A stretch of 43,419 bases of DNA, taken from the NCBI RefSeq assembly GCF_030540645.1, contig NZ_JAUNVV010000015.1, positions 9,281-52,699 on the forward strand, read 5' to 3'. This document shows positions 1 to 8,517 of the stretch, in pieces. The notes below the pieces were generated by a model, which did not search any database, was not told the DNA's origin, and saw only the letters and a list, made by a program, of their open reading frames with translations. Within the stretch, counting starts at the first letter, position 1, and each line of letters opens with the position of its first letter. The DNA comes from Arthrobacter sp. (lineage in GTDB: Bacteria > Actinomycetota > Actinomycetes > Actinomycetales > Micrococcaceae). Made by a program: the position numbers and the translations under genes.

Positions 1-972
1 GGTGAAATGCTGCAAAACACTGTGGAATTGGTCACAGGCGTTGCCAACACCGTCGCCGACGGAATCGCCGATCTGCGCCACAGCCTCACCGACCTGCGTG
101 CCGCCGCCACCCCCCTGGGGCTCGAACTACTCAGTGCTGGCACCCACCCCTTCAGCAACCCGAGCGAGCAGGCCGTCACCGACAAGGAACGCTACGCCAA
201 ACTGGTGGACAGGACCCAGTGGTGGGGCAGCCAGATGCAGATTTACGGTGTCCACGTCCATGTAGGCCTGGACCATGTTTCCAAGGCCATGCCGGTGCTG
301 GACGGGCTCGTCAACCATTTCCCGCACTTCCAGGCACTCTCCGCTTCCTCCCCTTACTGGAATGGGGTGGACACCGGATACGCTTCCCAGCGCGCCCTGA
401 TGTTCCAGCAGCTGCCCACGGCCGGGCTGCCGTTCCAATTCCCCAACTGGGCCGCCTACGAATCCTACGTCCAGGACATGTTCACCACCGGTGTCATTGA
501 TGCCCACAATGAAATCCGTTGGGACATCCGCCCCGTCGCAAACCTCGGCACCATTGAAATGCGCATCTGCGACGGCATGTCCACGCTTGAGGAGATCGGC
601 GCCGTCGCCGCACTGACCCAATGCCTCGTGGAAGACTTTTCCACCACCTTGAACGACGGCGGCACCATCCCCACCATGCCGCCCTGGCACATCCAGGAAA
701 ACAAGTGGCGCGCAGCCCGGTACGGCATGGACGCCATCATTATTTTGGATGCCGCCGGCAACGAACAACTCGTCACCGAGCACCTCGTTGAGCTGCTGAA
801 CAAGCTGGAACCGGTCGCTGCCAAGCTGGGCTGCTCCAACGAACTGGCCAGCGTGGAAAAGATTATTGCCAGCGGCGCCAGCTATCAACGCCAACGACGC
901 GTTGCCGCCGCCCACGGAGGCGAGCTGCGCGCCGTCGTGCGTGAACTTGTTGCGGAAATGGCAAGCAACTAA
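1..972 (+). CDS. Carboxylate-amine ligase, GCS2 (YbdK) family, 5'-truncated by window edge
   Basis: The reading frame is open from base 1 to the TAA at 970-972, giving 323 residues, so the N-terminus lies outside the window; family members have about 370-400 residues. The pattern HVHVGLDH, a central SASSPYWNG segment and a later RWDIRPVANLGTIEMRICD stretch are typical of the glutamate-cysteine ligase GCS2 family that includes E. coli YbdK, an ATP-dependent ligase with weak gamma-glutamylcysteine ligase activity. The protein should be cytosolic. Its true substrate in actinobacteria is usually unknown. As the organism apparently uses mycothiol (mshA and ino1 are nearby), a role in glutathione synthesis is not implied. 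An EgtA-like role is an alternative, but the sequence reads closer to YbdK. No operon partner is visible upstream; a stem-loop follows. Confidence 0.85.
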   Translation, partial: GEMLQNTVELVTGVANTVADGIADLRHSLTDLRAAATPLGLELLSAGTHPFSNPSEQAVTDKERYAKLVDRTQWWGSQMQIYGVHVHVGLDHVSKAMPVLDGLVNHFPHFQALSASSPYWNGVDTGYASQRALMFQQLPTAGLPFQFPNWAAYESYVQDMFTTGVIDAHNEIRWDIRPVANLGTIEMRICDGMSTLEEIGAVAALTQCLVEDFSTTLNDGGTIPTMPPWHIQENKWRAARYGMDAIIILDAAGNEQLVTEHLVELLNKLEPVAAKLGCSNELASVEKIIASGASYQRQRRVAAAHGGELRAVVRELVAEMASN

Positions 973-1056
973 CCCCACCGGCTGGCGGGATAACGCTCTC
1001 CGAATGTCCCGTGGCGTGGAGCTTCTTAGCTAACTCTCAGCTGCCTCGCGTAAGAA

Positions 1057-1086
1057 TTAGGGCAGGGCCATTACGTCCTGCCCTAA
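1057..1086 (+). terminator. Stem-loop after the GCS2-family ligase gene
   Basis: A perfect 10-bp stem, TTAGGGCAGG pairing with CCTGCCCTAA around a 10-nt loop, lies about 85 nt after the ligase stop and 32 nt before the next start. No T-run follows on the plus strand, so it is a weak terminator candidate that separates the ligase from the PAP2-DedA pair. Confidence 0.45.
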
Positions 1087-1117
1087 AACTTCACGCCACC
1101 TATCAGGGAGTTCCCGC

Positions 1118-1972
1118 ATGGCACCACCGCCCCACAGCAGCAACGAAGCTGGAATCCTGTTCCGCACACGCCTGGCCGTGCTTCCACAGCCTGCCTATTG
1201 GGGACTCTGGGTGGCCGTCTTGTCTGTCGCAGTGCTGGCAATCGGTTTCTATGCCGTGGGAACGCCGGACTTCAGCACGGGTGAGTTCACTATTGACCAG
1301 CAGCTGAGCAGAAGCCACGTTGGCATCCTGACTTTCATCGCCATGAGCATCGGGACTGTTTTTTCGCCTGCGGGCGGGGTCCTCATCATTGCCGCACTGT
1401 GCCTATTTCTGCTGATCGTGCGTAAATCGCCGGTCAACGCCGTGGCCTTTGGCGGTGTGGCGGCTGCCGGTTGGTTGTCCAGTCAATTCTTTAAGGCCAT
1501 TGTTGAACGGCCCCGGCCAAACCCGGCCTTGCTCTTTGACCCGTTGGCACCGGAAACAGGATCCAACAGCTTTCCCAGCGGCCACGTGGCCTTGGTCGTT
1601 GGCCTCGCTTGGGCCTTCTTCTTCCTTCTCAGGAACGGTCCATGGGCGAAACCAGCCGTGGTCCTGGGCGTTCTGGTGTCCGTCGCCGTCGCGTGGTCCC
1701 GGCTCTACGAAGGCGTCCACTACCCCAGCGACGTCATCGCGTCTTTCCTGGCTGCGAGCGCGGGTGTGCTGTTGTTTTGCGGTTTGTGGAACCGTTTCCA
1801 AGCCCAGCTGCTGCACCGCATTCCACTCCTGGCACGCTTCGGGCCTGTTGCCGCGCCCAAGACCGGAGCCAATGCGGCTGGCGGCCCCGCCGGTGGTCCG
1901 ACTCGTGGCCCCGCCTCGTCGGGAGGATCCACACCTGCAGGCAGTTCCTTCTCCCCCGATCAGAATTCCTGA
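1118..1972 (+). CDS. PAP2-family membrane phosphatase (candidate undecaprenyl-diphosphate phosphatase)
   Basis: This 284-residue integral membrane protein carries all three PAP2 motifs: KX6RP (KAIVERPRP), PSGH (FPSGHVALVVG) and SRX5HX3D (SRLYEGVHYPSD). The conserved histidines form the phosphatase centre on the outer face of the membrane. Hydrophobic segments lie near residues 25-45, 65-90, 105-125, 155-175, 185-200 and 215-230, followed by a hydrophilic C-terminal tail of about 45 residues rich in Gly, Ala and Pro. The ATG is preceded by CAGGGAG at 1104-1110. The family dephosphorylates lipid phosphates such as undecaprenyl diphosphate or phosphatidylglycerol phosphate. The DedA gene starts 6 nt after its stop, so the two are almost certainly cotranscribed, which favours a lipid-carrier role; the substrate itself is inferred. 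Confidence 0.88.
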   Translation: MAPPPHSSNEAGILFRTRLAVLPQPAYWGLWVAVLSVAVLAIGFYAVGTPDFSTGEFTIDQQLSRSHVGILTFIAMSIGTVFSPAGGVLIIAALCLFLLIVRKSPVNAVAFGGVAAAGWLSSQFFKAIVERPRPNPALLFDPLAPETGSNSFPSGHVALVVGLAWAFFFLLRNGPWAKPAVVLGVLVSVAVAWSRLYEGVHYPSDVIASFLAASAGVLLFCGLWNRFQAQLLHRIPLLARFGPVAAPKTGANAAGGPAGGPTRGPASSGGSTPAGSSFSPDQNS

Positions 1973-1978
1973 GGCCGC

Positions 1979-2683
1979 GTGGTGTCTGCCGTTTTACCTG
2001 CCATTCAGTATTTTCTTCCCCTAACCGGGACCCAGCACTCCGGACTGCTTTCCGCCCTGGACCCCGTAACGCTGCTGGAGGGGCTCGGGCCGGCGGTACT
2101 GGCAGTCGTAGCCTTGATCGTCTTCATTGAATCAGGTCTGTTGTTTCCATTCCTGCCCGGGGACTCGCTCCTTTTCACGGCTGGACTGCTGCACCACGAG
2201 CTCAATATTTCGCTGCCAGTACTCATTGGGGTGGTGGTGCTGGCTGCCATTGCCGGAGACCAAGTGGGGTATTTCCTGGGCCGTAAATTTGGCCGCCGCT
2301 GGTTTAAGGACGACGCTAAAATCCTCAAGAGCAAATACCTGCATGAAACCGAAGACTTCTTTGCCAGGCGCGGTGGCTGGGCCATTGTGCTGGCCAGATT
2401 TGTCCCCATAGTGCGCACCTATGCTCCCCTCGTTGCCGGGGTGGCCAACTACAACTACCGAAAGTTCACGCTGTGGAACATCGTCGGGGCCGTGGGCTGG
2501 GCCGGCTCGATCGTCATGCTGGGAACCTGGCTGGGGCACTTTGAGGTGATAGCCAACAACATTGATATCTTGGCTGCGCTTCTTGTGCTGGCCTCCTTGC
2601 TGCCGGCTGGCATCAGCTTCCTGCTCAAACGCCGCACAGTCAGGGCCGGCAAACCTGCGCAGGACGACGCCGCGGGCAGCTAG
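1979..2683 (+). CDS. DedA-family membrane protein (VTT/SNARE-associated domain)
   Basis: This 234-residue protein starts with GTG; the Shine-Dalgarno GAGG at 1971-1974 overlaps the PAP2 stop codon. DedA hallmarks are present: the acidic FIESGLLFPFLPGDSLLF segment in the N-terminal membrane region, GDQVGYFLGRKFG, and the arginine-bearing ARFVPIVRTYAPLVAG motif, followed by a GAVGWAGSIVMLGTWLG helix. Recent work assigns several DedA proteins to undecaprenyl-phosphate recycling across the membrane, others to proton-dependent homeostasis or drug tolerance. Tight coupling to a PAP2 phosphatase suggests a carrier-lipid recycling pair: diphosphate cleavage followed by return of the monophosphate to the inner leaflet. 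That role is inference; the family assignment is firm. Confidence 0.9.
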   Translation: MVSAVLPAIQYFLPLTGTQHSGLLSALDPVTLLEGLGPAVLAVVALIVFIESGLLFPFLPGDSLLFTAGLLHHELNISLPVLIGVVVLAAIAGDQVGYFLGRKFGRRWFKDDAKILKSKYLHETEDFFARRGGWAIVLARFVPIVRTYAPLVAGVANYNYRKFTLWNIVGAVGWAGSIVMLGTWLGHFEVIANNIDILAALLVLASLLPAGISFLLKRRTVRAGKPAQDDAAGS

Positions 2684-2721
2684 CCGCCCATCCAGCACTT
2701 CGAAAGTGGTGCAGTCGATGA

Positions 2722-3813
2722 CTACAAACTGATGCTGGTCACCGGCATGGAGGAATCCGGGGCGAAGGACAGCTCGCTTGGAACCACGCCGTTCATCACC
2801 AGCTGCGCACCCAAGGCCGCCACCATGGCACCATTGTCGGTGCACAGGGACATCTTCGGCACCAGCAGCACGATGCCCGCCGCCGCACAACGCTGCTGAG
2901 CCAGCACACGCAGGCGGGAATTGGCGGCAACTCCCCCGCCCAGCAGCAACGTCGTGATGCCTTGTTCCTTGCACGCCAGCACCGCCTTGGCCGTGATGAC
3001 ATCCAGCACTGCTTCCTGGAACGACGCCGCGATGTCCGCCACGGGGATGTCCTCACCCCTGGCTTCGTAGCCTTCCACGCAGCGGGCCACGGCAGTCTTC
3101 AGCCCAGAGAAGGAGAAGTCGTAGCGGTGCGGCCCCGGCGCTTCGGAAGTTCCCATGTATTTGGGCATGGTCAGCCCGCGCGGGAAACGGACGGCCTTGG
3201 CGTTACCTTCCTTCGCCAGCCTGTCAATGGCAGGACCGCCCGGGTAGTGCAGACCCAACAGCCGGGCCACCTTGTCAAAGGCCTCCCCCGCCGCGTCGTC
3301 TATCGTGGCCCCGAGCAGTTCCACGTCGGAGGCAATGCTGCGCACCCGCAGGATCTCCGTGTGACCGCCGGACACCAACAACGCGCCAAGGTTTTCCGGC
3401 AGCCCCCCGTCCTTTCCGACAGCAGCGATGAACTCATCCAGCAGTGCGACTCCCACATGTGCCACCAAGTGGTTGATGGCGTACAGCGGCTTGCCCGTCG
3501 CCAGGGCCAAGGCCTTGGCGGCGCTGACACCGACCATGAGGGCACCAGCCAAACCTGGTCCGCTGGTGACAGCGAAGGCATCGACGTCATCGAGACTCAC
3601 CCCGGCATCGGCCAAAGCCTGCTGAAGGGTGGGGACGAAGGCGTCAAGGTGGGCGCGGGACGCAATTTCGGGGATGACCCCGCCAAAACGTATGTGTTCC
3701 TCCATGGAGGAGGAGACCGTGTTGGTCAACAGTGTTGTGCCGCGCACCAGCCCCACGCCTGTTTCATCACAAGAGGATTCAATCCCCAGGATCAGCGGTT
3801 GGGTGTGGTTCAT
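2722..3813 (-). CDS. tsaD: tRNA N6-adenosine threonylcarbamoyltransferase TsaD
   Basis: This 363-residue Kae1/Qri7/TsaD ASKHA-fold protein transfers threonylcarbamoyl from TC-AMP to A37 of tRNAs reading ANN codons. The N-terminal [15 protein letters not shown] nucleotide motif is intact. The metal-site region reads [10 protein letters not shown], with the two histidines four residues apart. [11 protein letters not shown] and the late [11 protein letters not shown] motif are present. Length matches the family (about 340-370). The ATG overlaps the rimI stop by 4 nt (ATGA), so translation is coupled, and it is the last gene of alr-tsaE-tsaB-rimI-tsaD. The partners TsaB and TsaE are in the same operon; TsaC/Sua5 is not in the window. 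It ends 38 nt from the convergent dedA stop. Confidence 0.97.
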   Translation of the reverse strand: MNHTQPLILGIESSCDETGVGLVRGTTLLTNTVSSSMEEHIRFGGVIPEIASRAHLDAFVPTLQQALADAGVSLDDVDAFAVTSGPGLAGALMVGVSAAKALALATGKPLYAINHLVAHVGVALLDEFIAAVGKDGGLPENLGALLVSGGHTEILRVRSIASDVELLGATIDDAAGEAFDKVARLLGLHYPGGPAIDRLAKEGNAKAVRFPRGLTMPKYMGTSEAPGPHRYDFSFSGLKTAVARCVEGYEARGEDIPVADIAASFQEAVLDVITAKAVLACKEQGITTLLLGGGVAANSRLRVLAQQRCAAAGIVLLVPKMSLCTDNGAMVAALGAQLVMNGVVPSELSFAPDSSMPVTSISL

Positions 3814-4343
3814 GGGTGGTCCTTCGCGGTGGTGGGAGCATCTGGTGCCGGCAACGAAAGGTGCATGACGAGCCCGTCGGAGCCGTCCCGGTAGTATTTG
3901 CGCCGGGTGTGGATGTGGCTGAAGCCGTAGCGTTCGTAGAGCCGTTGGGCACGGGGGTTGACCGCGCTGACTTCGAGCATGACCTCGGTAGCACCGCGTT
4001 TTGCAGCTTCGGTGATGAGTTCATCCATCATGGCCCGGGCGATTCCCCGGCCTTCATAGTCCGGGAGCACACCAATGGTTTGGATGTCCCCCGTCGGCGG
4101 CACACACATGAGGCCTGCATAGCCGACGGCGGTGCTGCCGCCATCGGCGTCGGGCACCTCGGCAATGACATAGCGGCGGGTTTCAGGATGTTCAAGTTCC
4201 TGGACAAACATGCTCCTGGGCCAGGCGTCTACACCGAAAAGCAGCTTGTCCAGGGCGGCAATGAAGTCAATGTCGCCCGGCCCCATGTCGCGTAGAAGTG
4301 CCGGCGGGCCGCCCGGTATTGCTTGTTGACCCGGCCCGGGCAT
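3810..4343 (-). CDS. rimI: GNAT N-acetyltransferase, RimI type (ribosomal protein S18 alanine)
   Basis: This GNAT protein of about 177 residues has the acetyl-CoA binding signature [20 protein letters not shown], then [22 protein letters not shown], where ExxxxNxxAxxLYxxxGF is the RimI signature. Family members acetylate the N-terminal alanine of ribosomal protein S18. The start is ambiguous: ATG at 4343 makes a TGATG junction with the tsaB stop, while the GTG at 4346 gives a 4-nt GTGA overlap and one extra residue. The N-terminal 15 residues are low-complexity Gly/Pro. In actinobacteria rimI commonly sits between tsaB and tsaD, as here. The substrate is inferred from family and context. Confidence 0.93.
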   Translation of the reverse strand: MPGPGQQAIPGGPPALLRDMGPGDIDFIAALDKLLFGVDAWPRSMFVQELEHPETRRYVIAEVPDADGGSTAVGYAGLMCVPPTGDIQTIGVLPDYEGRGIARAMMDELITEAAKRGATEVMLEVSAVNPRAQRLYERYGFSHIHTRRKYYRDGSDGLVMHLSLPAPDAPTTAKDHP

Positions 4344-5077
4344 CACAGGGCCCGCTTTCGGGGGCCGGGCACTTTCGCGTCGGATTCGCGCAGGTACAGC
4401 GGGGTCGATGGTAAAAATCCGGCTGTTTCGAGTGAACCGGACCCGGCAATCCGGCGGGCAGCCGCGCGTGCCAACTCAAAAGCAGTGGGCTGCGTGTGGG
4501 CGAACGTTGGGTGGACGCTGCAGCCGTTGCTTTCCAGCACGGCTTGATACAGTCCGGCGCCTGCGCCAAAGACCTGGAGGCCGAAAATCTCCTCTGCCGG
4601 TCCCACATGGGGCCCGTCAATCAGGTGGGCACCGGCACTGTATTTGGCCCAATACACTTCCTTACGACGCGCGTCGGTGGCTACCACAAAGTCGTTCATG
4701 GCCAGCGGACCAACTGCACGGCCATCCCGACGCGCTGGTGTGTCAAAGACTTGCTGGGCCAGCGCGTCAAGGCTCATCATGCCGTAGAGGGGTACACCCC
4801 ACGTGAAGCTGAGCGTGCGAGCCATCGCAATGCCTGAACGCAGCCCTGTGAACGGGCCCGGGCCGGTGCCCACCACAATCGCATCCAGTGCCGGACCTTC
4901 CACAACAGGGTCGGTGAAAAGCGATTTCACCCCTGGTGCCAGCACCTCGGCATGGCTGCGAGTGTCGTCGGTGGCAAAGTTGGCCACCAGTTCCGTGGTC
5001 CGCACCAGATCCAACGGATCGAAGTCAAGGACCGCGGCGCTGGCAATGGCGGAGGTGTCAATGGTCAGGATTCGCAC
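4343..5077 (-). CDS. tsaB: tRNA t6A biosynthesis scaffold protein TsaB
   Basis: This 244-residue ASKHA-fold paralogue of TsaD scaffolds the TsaB-TsaD-TsaE complex making t6A37. It shows the N-terminal ILTIDTSA motif, the loop region TDDTRSHAEVLAPGV and the diagnostic GTGPGPFTGLRSGIAMARTL segment near residues 90-110. It lacks the metal-binding histidine pair of TsaD, as expected. Its start lies 13 nt inside the end of tsaE and its stop overlaps the rimI start, so it is translated as part of a coupled series. Length is close to the usual 220-240. A short Pro/Lys/Arg-rich C-terminal extension (KVPGPRKRAL) is of no known function. Confidence 0.96.
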   Translation of the reverse strand: MRILTIDTSAIASAAVLDFDPLDLVRTTELVANFATDDTRSHAEVLAPGVKSLFTDPVVEGPALDAIVVGTGPGPFTGLRSGIAMARTLSFTWGVPLYGMMSLDALAQQVFDTPARRDGRAVGPLAMNDFVVATDARRKEVYWAKYSAGAHLIDGPHVGPAEEIFGLQVFGAGAGLYQAVLESNGCSVHPTFAHTQPTAFELARAAARRIAGSGSLETAGFLPSTPLYLRESDAKVPGPRKRAL

Positions 5078-5703
5078 GGGTTTATTGTCAATTCTGTAAT
5101 TTGTTTAGGCGGGCCAAGCTTGGAAAAGTCGGTGGTGGCCCAGCGTGGCCCGACGGCGCGCAGGCGCAGCGTGCGAGGTTCCCCATCATCTTCATCGGCG
5201 TCAAAGCTGTCGGCAAAGTCAGGGGCTTCGCCAGGTTCACCGGACCCGGCAACCTGTCCGGTTTCGGTGGGCCCCGCAGCCTCGGGTATCCCATTGCCGA
5301 CGGCGCGCAGCAGTTCAATTTCAAGGCGGCTGGCGGCAAGATGTTCAACCCTGTCTTCGCCCCACTCAACAACTGTCACCGAGCTGTCCATGGTGTTTTC
5401 CAAATCGATGTCATCGATTTCCCCTGGCGTGGCAAGCCTGTACGCGTCAACGTGGACAAGATCGGGCCCTCCTGGGTTGTGCCCCTCCGGCAGGTTCGGG
5501 TGAATGCGCACCAACACGAAAGTCGGCGAGATGATGCCCGGGCGCACACCGAGGCTGCGCCCCAAACCTTGGGTAAACGTAGTTTTTCCCGCGCCGAGTT
5601 CCCCGCTGAGGATGATGAGGTCACCGGCTTGGAGCAGTGCAGCCAGCTTCTCGGCGATGTTCTGGGTTTGCTCAGGCGTGTCCGTGACGAACTCCCACAC
5701 CAT
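5065..5703 (-). CDS. tsaE: tRNA t6A biosynthesis ATPase TsaE, with acidic insertion
   Basis: This P-loop ATPase of the TsaBDE complex has Walker A GELGAGKTTFTQGLG near residues 35-50, PTFVLV, and VHVDAYRL in the family-conserved region, then VVEWGEDRVEHL. At 212 residues it is longer than the E. coli protein of about 150; the extra length is an acidic, Gly/Pro/Glu/Asp-rich stretch at about residues 145-185 before a final beta segment TLRLRAVGPRW. That linker is probably disordered. The ATG forms a TGATG junction with the alr stop. It drives the ATP-dependent cycle of t6A synthesis together with the next genes tsaB and tsaD. Confidence 0.95.
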   Translation of the reverse strand: MVWEFVTDTPEQTQNIAEKLAALLQAGDLIILSGELGAGKTTFTQGLGRSLGVRPGIISPTFVLVRIHPNLPEGHNPGGPDLVHVDAYRLATPGEIDDIDLENTMDSSVTVVEWGEDRVEHLAASRLEIELLRAVGNGIPEAAGPTETGQVAGSGEPGEAPDFADSFDADEDDGEPRTLRLRAVGPRWATTDFSKLGPPKQITELTINPCES

Positions 5704-6917
5704 CAGTGTGCACCGTCGCTGTCGGCAGTAGCCTCTGACGCGCAGTCAGCCTGTCCAACATAGGTGCGCGGCACGCGCTGGCTGATCCGCGTCACGATCT
5801 CATAGTTGACCGTCCCGGCAGCTTCAGCCCACCGCTCGACGAGGGGTCCGCCGTCGAGCCCGTTGCCAAAGATCTCGGCTGTGGCCCCCAGCGCCGTTCC
5901 TGCCGTGTCGGCAAAGTGGCTCCGCCCGGCAGGCCCCAAGTCAATCACCATCTGATCCATGGCGATGCGCCCCACCACCGGGTACGTGATGCCGCCAACG
6001 CGTACTGGCCCGCCAGTGGCAACGCGCGGTATGCCGTCTGCGTAGCCCAAGGGCACCAGCCCCAAGGTGCTGGGTTCTGCCGTGGCGTAGTTCAGCCCGT
6101 ACGACACCCCTTGGCCGGCAAGCACGTCCTTGCACAACGCGATGTGGGTTCGCAGCGTCATGGCCGGAACAAGGCCCAGCTCTGCGGAAGTAGTGTCAGC
6201 AAACGGAGACAGACCGTACAGGCCCAGCCCCACCCGCACCATGTCAAAGTGGGTGTCCGGACGGGACAACGTGGCCGGGGTGTTGGCGAGATGACGGACG
6301 TCCACATCGAGTCCCGCGTTCTCCACCACGGCCACAGCCTCGCGGAATCGCGCAAGCTGCAGATCGGTTTCGGGACGGTCCGTTTCATCGGCGACGGCCA
6401 GGTGGCTGAACACGCCTACAACGCGCAACACACCCTGACGCTGGTAGCTCGCGGCGGCTTCAACCAGCGTGGGCCAATCAGCCAACGAGCAGCCGTTGCG
6501 GCCCAGCCCGGTGTCCACTTTCAAATGCACCCTCGCCGGGTGTTCCAAGGAACGGGCCGCTTCAACGATGCTGTCCAGTTCCCAGCCGGAGCAACCAAGG
6601 TCGATGTCAGCCGCGACGGCCGCGGCAAAGTCGGTGGCTGGGGTGTGCAGCCACGCCAGAACGGGCGTCTTCAGCCCGGCTGCACGCAAGCCCAGTGCCT
6701 CACTGACATGGGCGGTGCCCAGCCAATCGGCGCCGGCGGCCACTGCTGTTTGGGCCACCTGGATCATGCCGTGTCCGTAGGCATCGGCCTTGACCACTGC
6801 CATGAGTTGGGCCGGCGCGGCAATGGAACGAAGGCGGCGGACATTGTTGGCGATCGCGGACAGGTCAATGATGGCTTGCCGTTCTAGCTCAGGAACGGGC
6901 GCAACGAAGGTGCTCAC
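5703..6917 (-). CDS. alr: Alanine racemase
   Basis: This 404-residue PLP enzyme interconverts L- and D-alanine for peptidoglycan. The PLP lysine is K43 in AVVKADAYGHG. The TGLGRNG substrate region and the GQGVSYGLNYATAEPS segment carrying the catalytic tyrosine of the other face are present, as is VGRIAMDQMVIDLG. Length is slightly above the usual 370-390. It is the first gene of the alr-tsaE-tsaB-rimI-tsaD operon; its start is an ATG with the divergent mshA gene beginning about 200 nt away. A TAAAAT-like -10 box lies just before the start on the minus strand, so a short leader is possible. Confidence 0.97.
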   Translation of the reverse strand: MSTFVAPVPELERQAIIDLSAIANNVRRLRSIAAPAQLMAVVKADAYGHGMIQVAQTAVAAGADWLGTAHVSEALGLRAAGLKTPVLAWLHTPATDFAAAVAADIDLGCSGWELDSIVEAARSLEHPARVHLKVDTGLGRNGCSLADWPTLVEAAASYQRQGVLRVVGVFSHLAVADETDRPETDLQLARFREAVAVVENAGLDVDVRHLANTPATLSRPDTHFDMVRVGLGLYGLSPFADTTSAELGLVPAMTLRTHIALCKDVLAGQGVSYGLNYATAEPSTLGLVPLGYADGIPRVATGGPVRVGGITYPVVGRIAMDQMVIDLGPAGRSHFADTAGTALGATAEIFGNGLDGGPLVERWAEAAGTVNYEIVTRISQRVPRTYVGQADCASEATADSDGAH

Positions 6918-6977
6918 ATCCCCATTTTAGGCCTCTTCCCCGACACCGCCCGCCAGCGCCGTCCGTCACTTCGCCAT

Positions 6978-7001
6978 GGCACGTTTTTTGGACGACGTGC
7001 C
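6978..7001. promoter_or_regulatory. Inverted repeat in the alr/mshA divergent region
   Basis: The 199-nt space between the divergent alr and mshA genes (6918-7116) holds a 7-bp inverted repeat, GGCACGT and ACGTGCC, separated by 10 nt. It could be a regulator site or the remains of a terminator; there is a T6 run inside the loop. Promoters for both genes must lie here, but I cannot assign clear -35/-10 pairs. Nothing else stands out. Confidence 0.3.
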
Positions 7002-7116
7002 CTCGTTGCGTTCGGGCTAGGTTCAGTGACTTGGCGGTGGCAAGATTAGGGTAGTAACAGCCCAGCTTTGACGTGTTCGTCGGCGGCTGCGCGCAACATC
7101 CACCAGGAAGGCAGCT

Positions 7117-8367
7117 GTGCACCAAGTCCGGCGCGTCGCCATGCTGTCCCTCCATACTTCCCCGCTCGAGCAGCCGGGCGGCGGCGACGCAGGTGGCATG
7201 AATGTCTACGTTCTGCACCTGGCCCTCGAGCTCGCCGCCATCGGGGTGGCCGTGGACATTTACACGCGTCGGACCGCCGAAGGACAAGCTAACCACGTGC
7301 AGGTGGCAGCCAACGTTGCCGTTCATCACATCACAGCTGGCCCGTTTACGAAGATTTCCAAAGAGGCTCTGCCTGATTTCATTCCCGAGATGGCCGATGC
7401 CGTGGCAGCTCATGTAAGTGCTCTGCCCGGGGATCCTGTCACTGTCATCCATTCGCATTACTGGGTTTCCGGCATGGCGGGGATCTTGGTGGCCCAGGCG
7501 CTGGACTTGCCGCTTGTGCACACCATGCACACCATGGCACGGGTCAAAAATAATCACCTGCCGCACGGGCAAACCGCCGAACCAGGCATCCGGGAGGACG
7601 GCGAGCAGCAGATTGTGAGTGCCGCCACTCGCCTGATAGCCAACACTGCAGCCGAGGCGGCCGAGCTCGAAGGCCACTATGACGGTTGCGAGCAGCGCAT
7701 CGATGTAGTCTCCCCCGGCGTCGACCTGAAGATTTTCAAGCCTGCCTTCCGCGACCGGTCCCGGCAGCTGATGGGCATCACCCGCGAACATTTCCATGTG
7801 GTGTTCGCCGGGCGGCTGCAGCGACTCAAGGGCCCGCACGTGCTGGTCGGAGCCGCCGCCCTGTTGCGTCACGAGCGCCCCGACATCAACTTGCTGTTGA
7901 CGTTTTTGGGCGCCCGCAGCGGCAATGACAAGTACGATCTCGAGCATATGATTGACGACGCCGGATTGGCCAGCATCGCTTCCATCCTGCCTCCTGTGGG
8001 GCCTGGGCAGCTTGCTGATTGGTACAGGAGTGCCGACGTCGTGGCCGTGCCATCCTCCAGCGAATCCTTCGGTCTGGTGGCCTTGGAAGCCCAGGCCTGT
8101 GGCACGCCCGTCATTGCCACAAATGTCGGCGGACTTCCGCGTGCTGTCAGCGATGGCCGCACGGGACTTCTGGTTGAGGGCCGCTCGGCGCGCGTGTGGG
8201 CGGATGCGCTGGCATCCCTGCATGACTTCGGCGAAACCCGTGCAGACATGGGCCGAGCCGCTTCCGTCTTTGCCGAATCGTTCGGCTGGGAAGACACCGC
8301 TGCCCAGACCATCCTCAGCTACGATCTGGCCCTGACTTACCAATATGTGGCCCCACCTGGTTGTTGA
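7117..8367 (+). CDS. mshA: D-inositol-3-phosphate glycosyltransferase, MshA type (mycothiol biosynthesis)
   Basis: This 416-residue GT-B fold, GT4-family retaining glycosyltransferase has the N-terminal LSLHTSPLEQPGGGDAGGMN stretch, with the GDAGGMNVYV signature that marks MshA homologues. HSHYWVSGMAG follows, then the C-terminal donor site ESFGLVALEAQACGTPVIA with its EX7E motif. MshA joins UDP-GlcNAc to 1L-myo-inositol-1-phosphate, the first step of mycothiol synthesis. The GTG start at 7117 is supported by AGGAAG at 7105-7110 with 6-nt spacing. The inositol phosphate synthase gene lies about 8 kb away at 15556. Length is slightly shorter than the mycobacterial enzyme (about 480). A related sucrose-phosphate-type GT4 enzyme is the main alternative. 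Confidence 0.88.
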   Translation: MHQVRRVAMLSLHTSPLEQPGGGDAGGMNVYVLHLALELAAIGVAVDIYTRRTAEGQANHVQVAANVAVHHITAGPFTKISKEALPDFIPEMADAVAAHVSALPGDPVTVIHSHYWVSGMAGILVAQALDLPLVHTMHTMARVKNNHLPHGQTAEPGIREDGEQQIVSAATRLIANTAAEAAELEGHYDGCEQRIDVVSPGVDLKIFKPAFRDRSRQLMGITREHFHVVFAGRLQRLKGPHVLVGAAALLRHERPDINLLLTFLGARSGNDKYDLEHMIDDAGLASIASILPPVGPGQLADWYRSADVVAVPSSSESFGLVALEAQACGTPVIATNVGGLPRAVSDGRTGLLVEGRSARVWADALASLHDFGETRADMGRAASVFAESFGWEDTAAQTILSYDLALTYQYVAPPGC

Positions 8368-8412
8368 GAATTGTGCGTGAGCTCTTTCACAAGCGGCTGT
8401 TACCCTGTACGG

Positions 8413-8449
8413 TTTGTCAGATACCCGCCAACTTTGACAAATTTGTCAA
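8413..8449. promoter_or_regulatory. 16-bp perfect palindrome plus extra half-site upstream of the subtilase
   Basis: TTGACAAATTTGTCAA at 8434-8449 is a perfect 16-bp palindrome, and one more TTTGTCA half-site lies at 8413-8419. It sits about 70 nt before the subtilase start. TTGTCA at 8414-8419 with ACAAAT 17 nt later would also fit a sigma-70-type promoter overlapping the palindrome, which would make it a repressor site. The binding protein is unknown. Confidence 0.45.
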
Positions 8450-8517
8450 TTCTGGCGTTCCGCTGATCGCTCCGGCAAAGGCGCCGGGCGGTCCCCGCCG
8501 AAAGGTTCGCATTACTC

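Noticed and set aside
2684-2721. Terminator between dedA and tsaD
   Set aside because: Only a 5-bp CACTT/AAGTG stem is visible, too weak to support.
2962-3894. Plus-strand open frame of 310 codons opposite tsaD
   Set aside because: Antisense shadow of TsaD, with low-complexity composition and no known domain.
6889-8343. Long minus-strand open frame of 484 codons opposite mshA
   Set aside because: It is antisense to a clearly identified glycosyltransferase; long antisense frames are expected in GC-rich codon usage.
7117-8367. Sucrose-phosphate synthase-like GT4 enzyme
   Set aside because: The N-terminal GDAGGMN signature and actinobacterial context favour MshA, though not absolutely.
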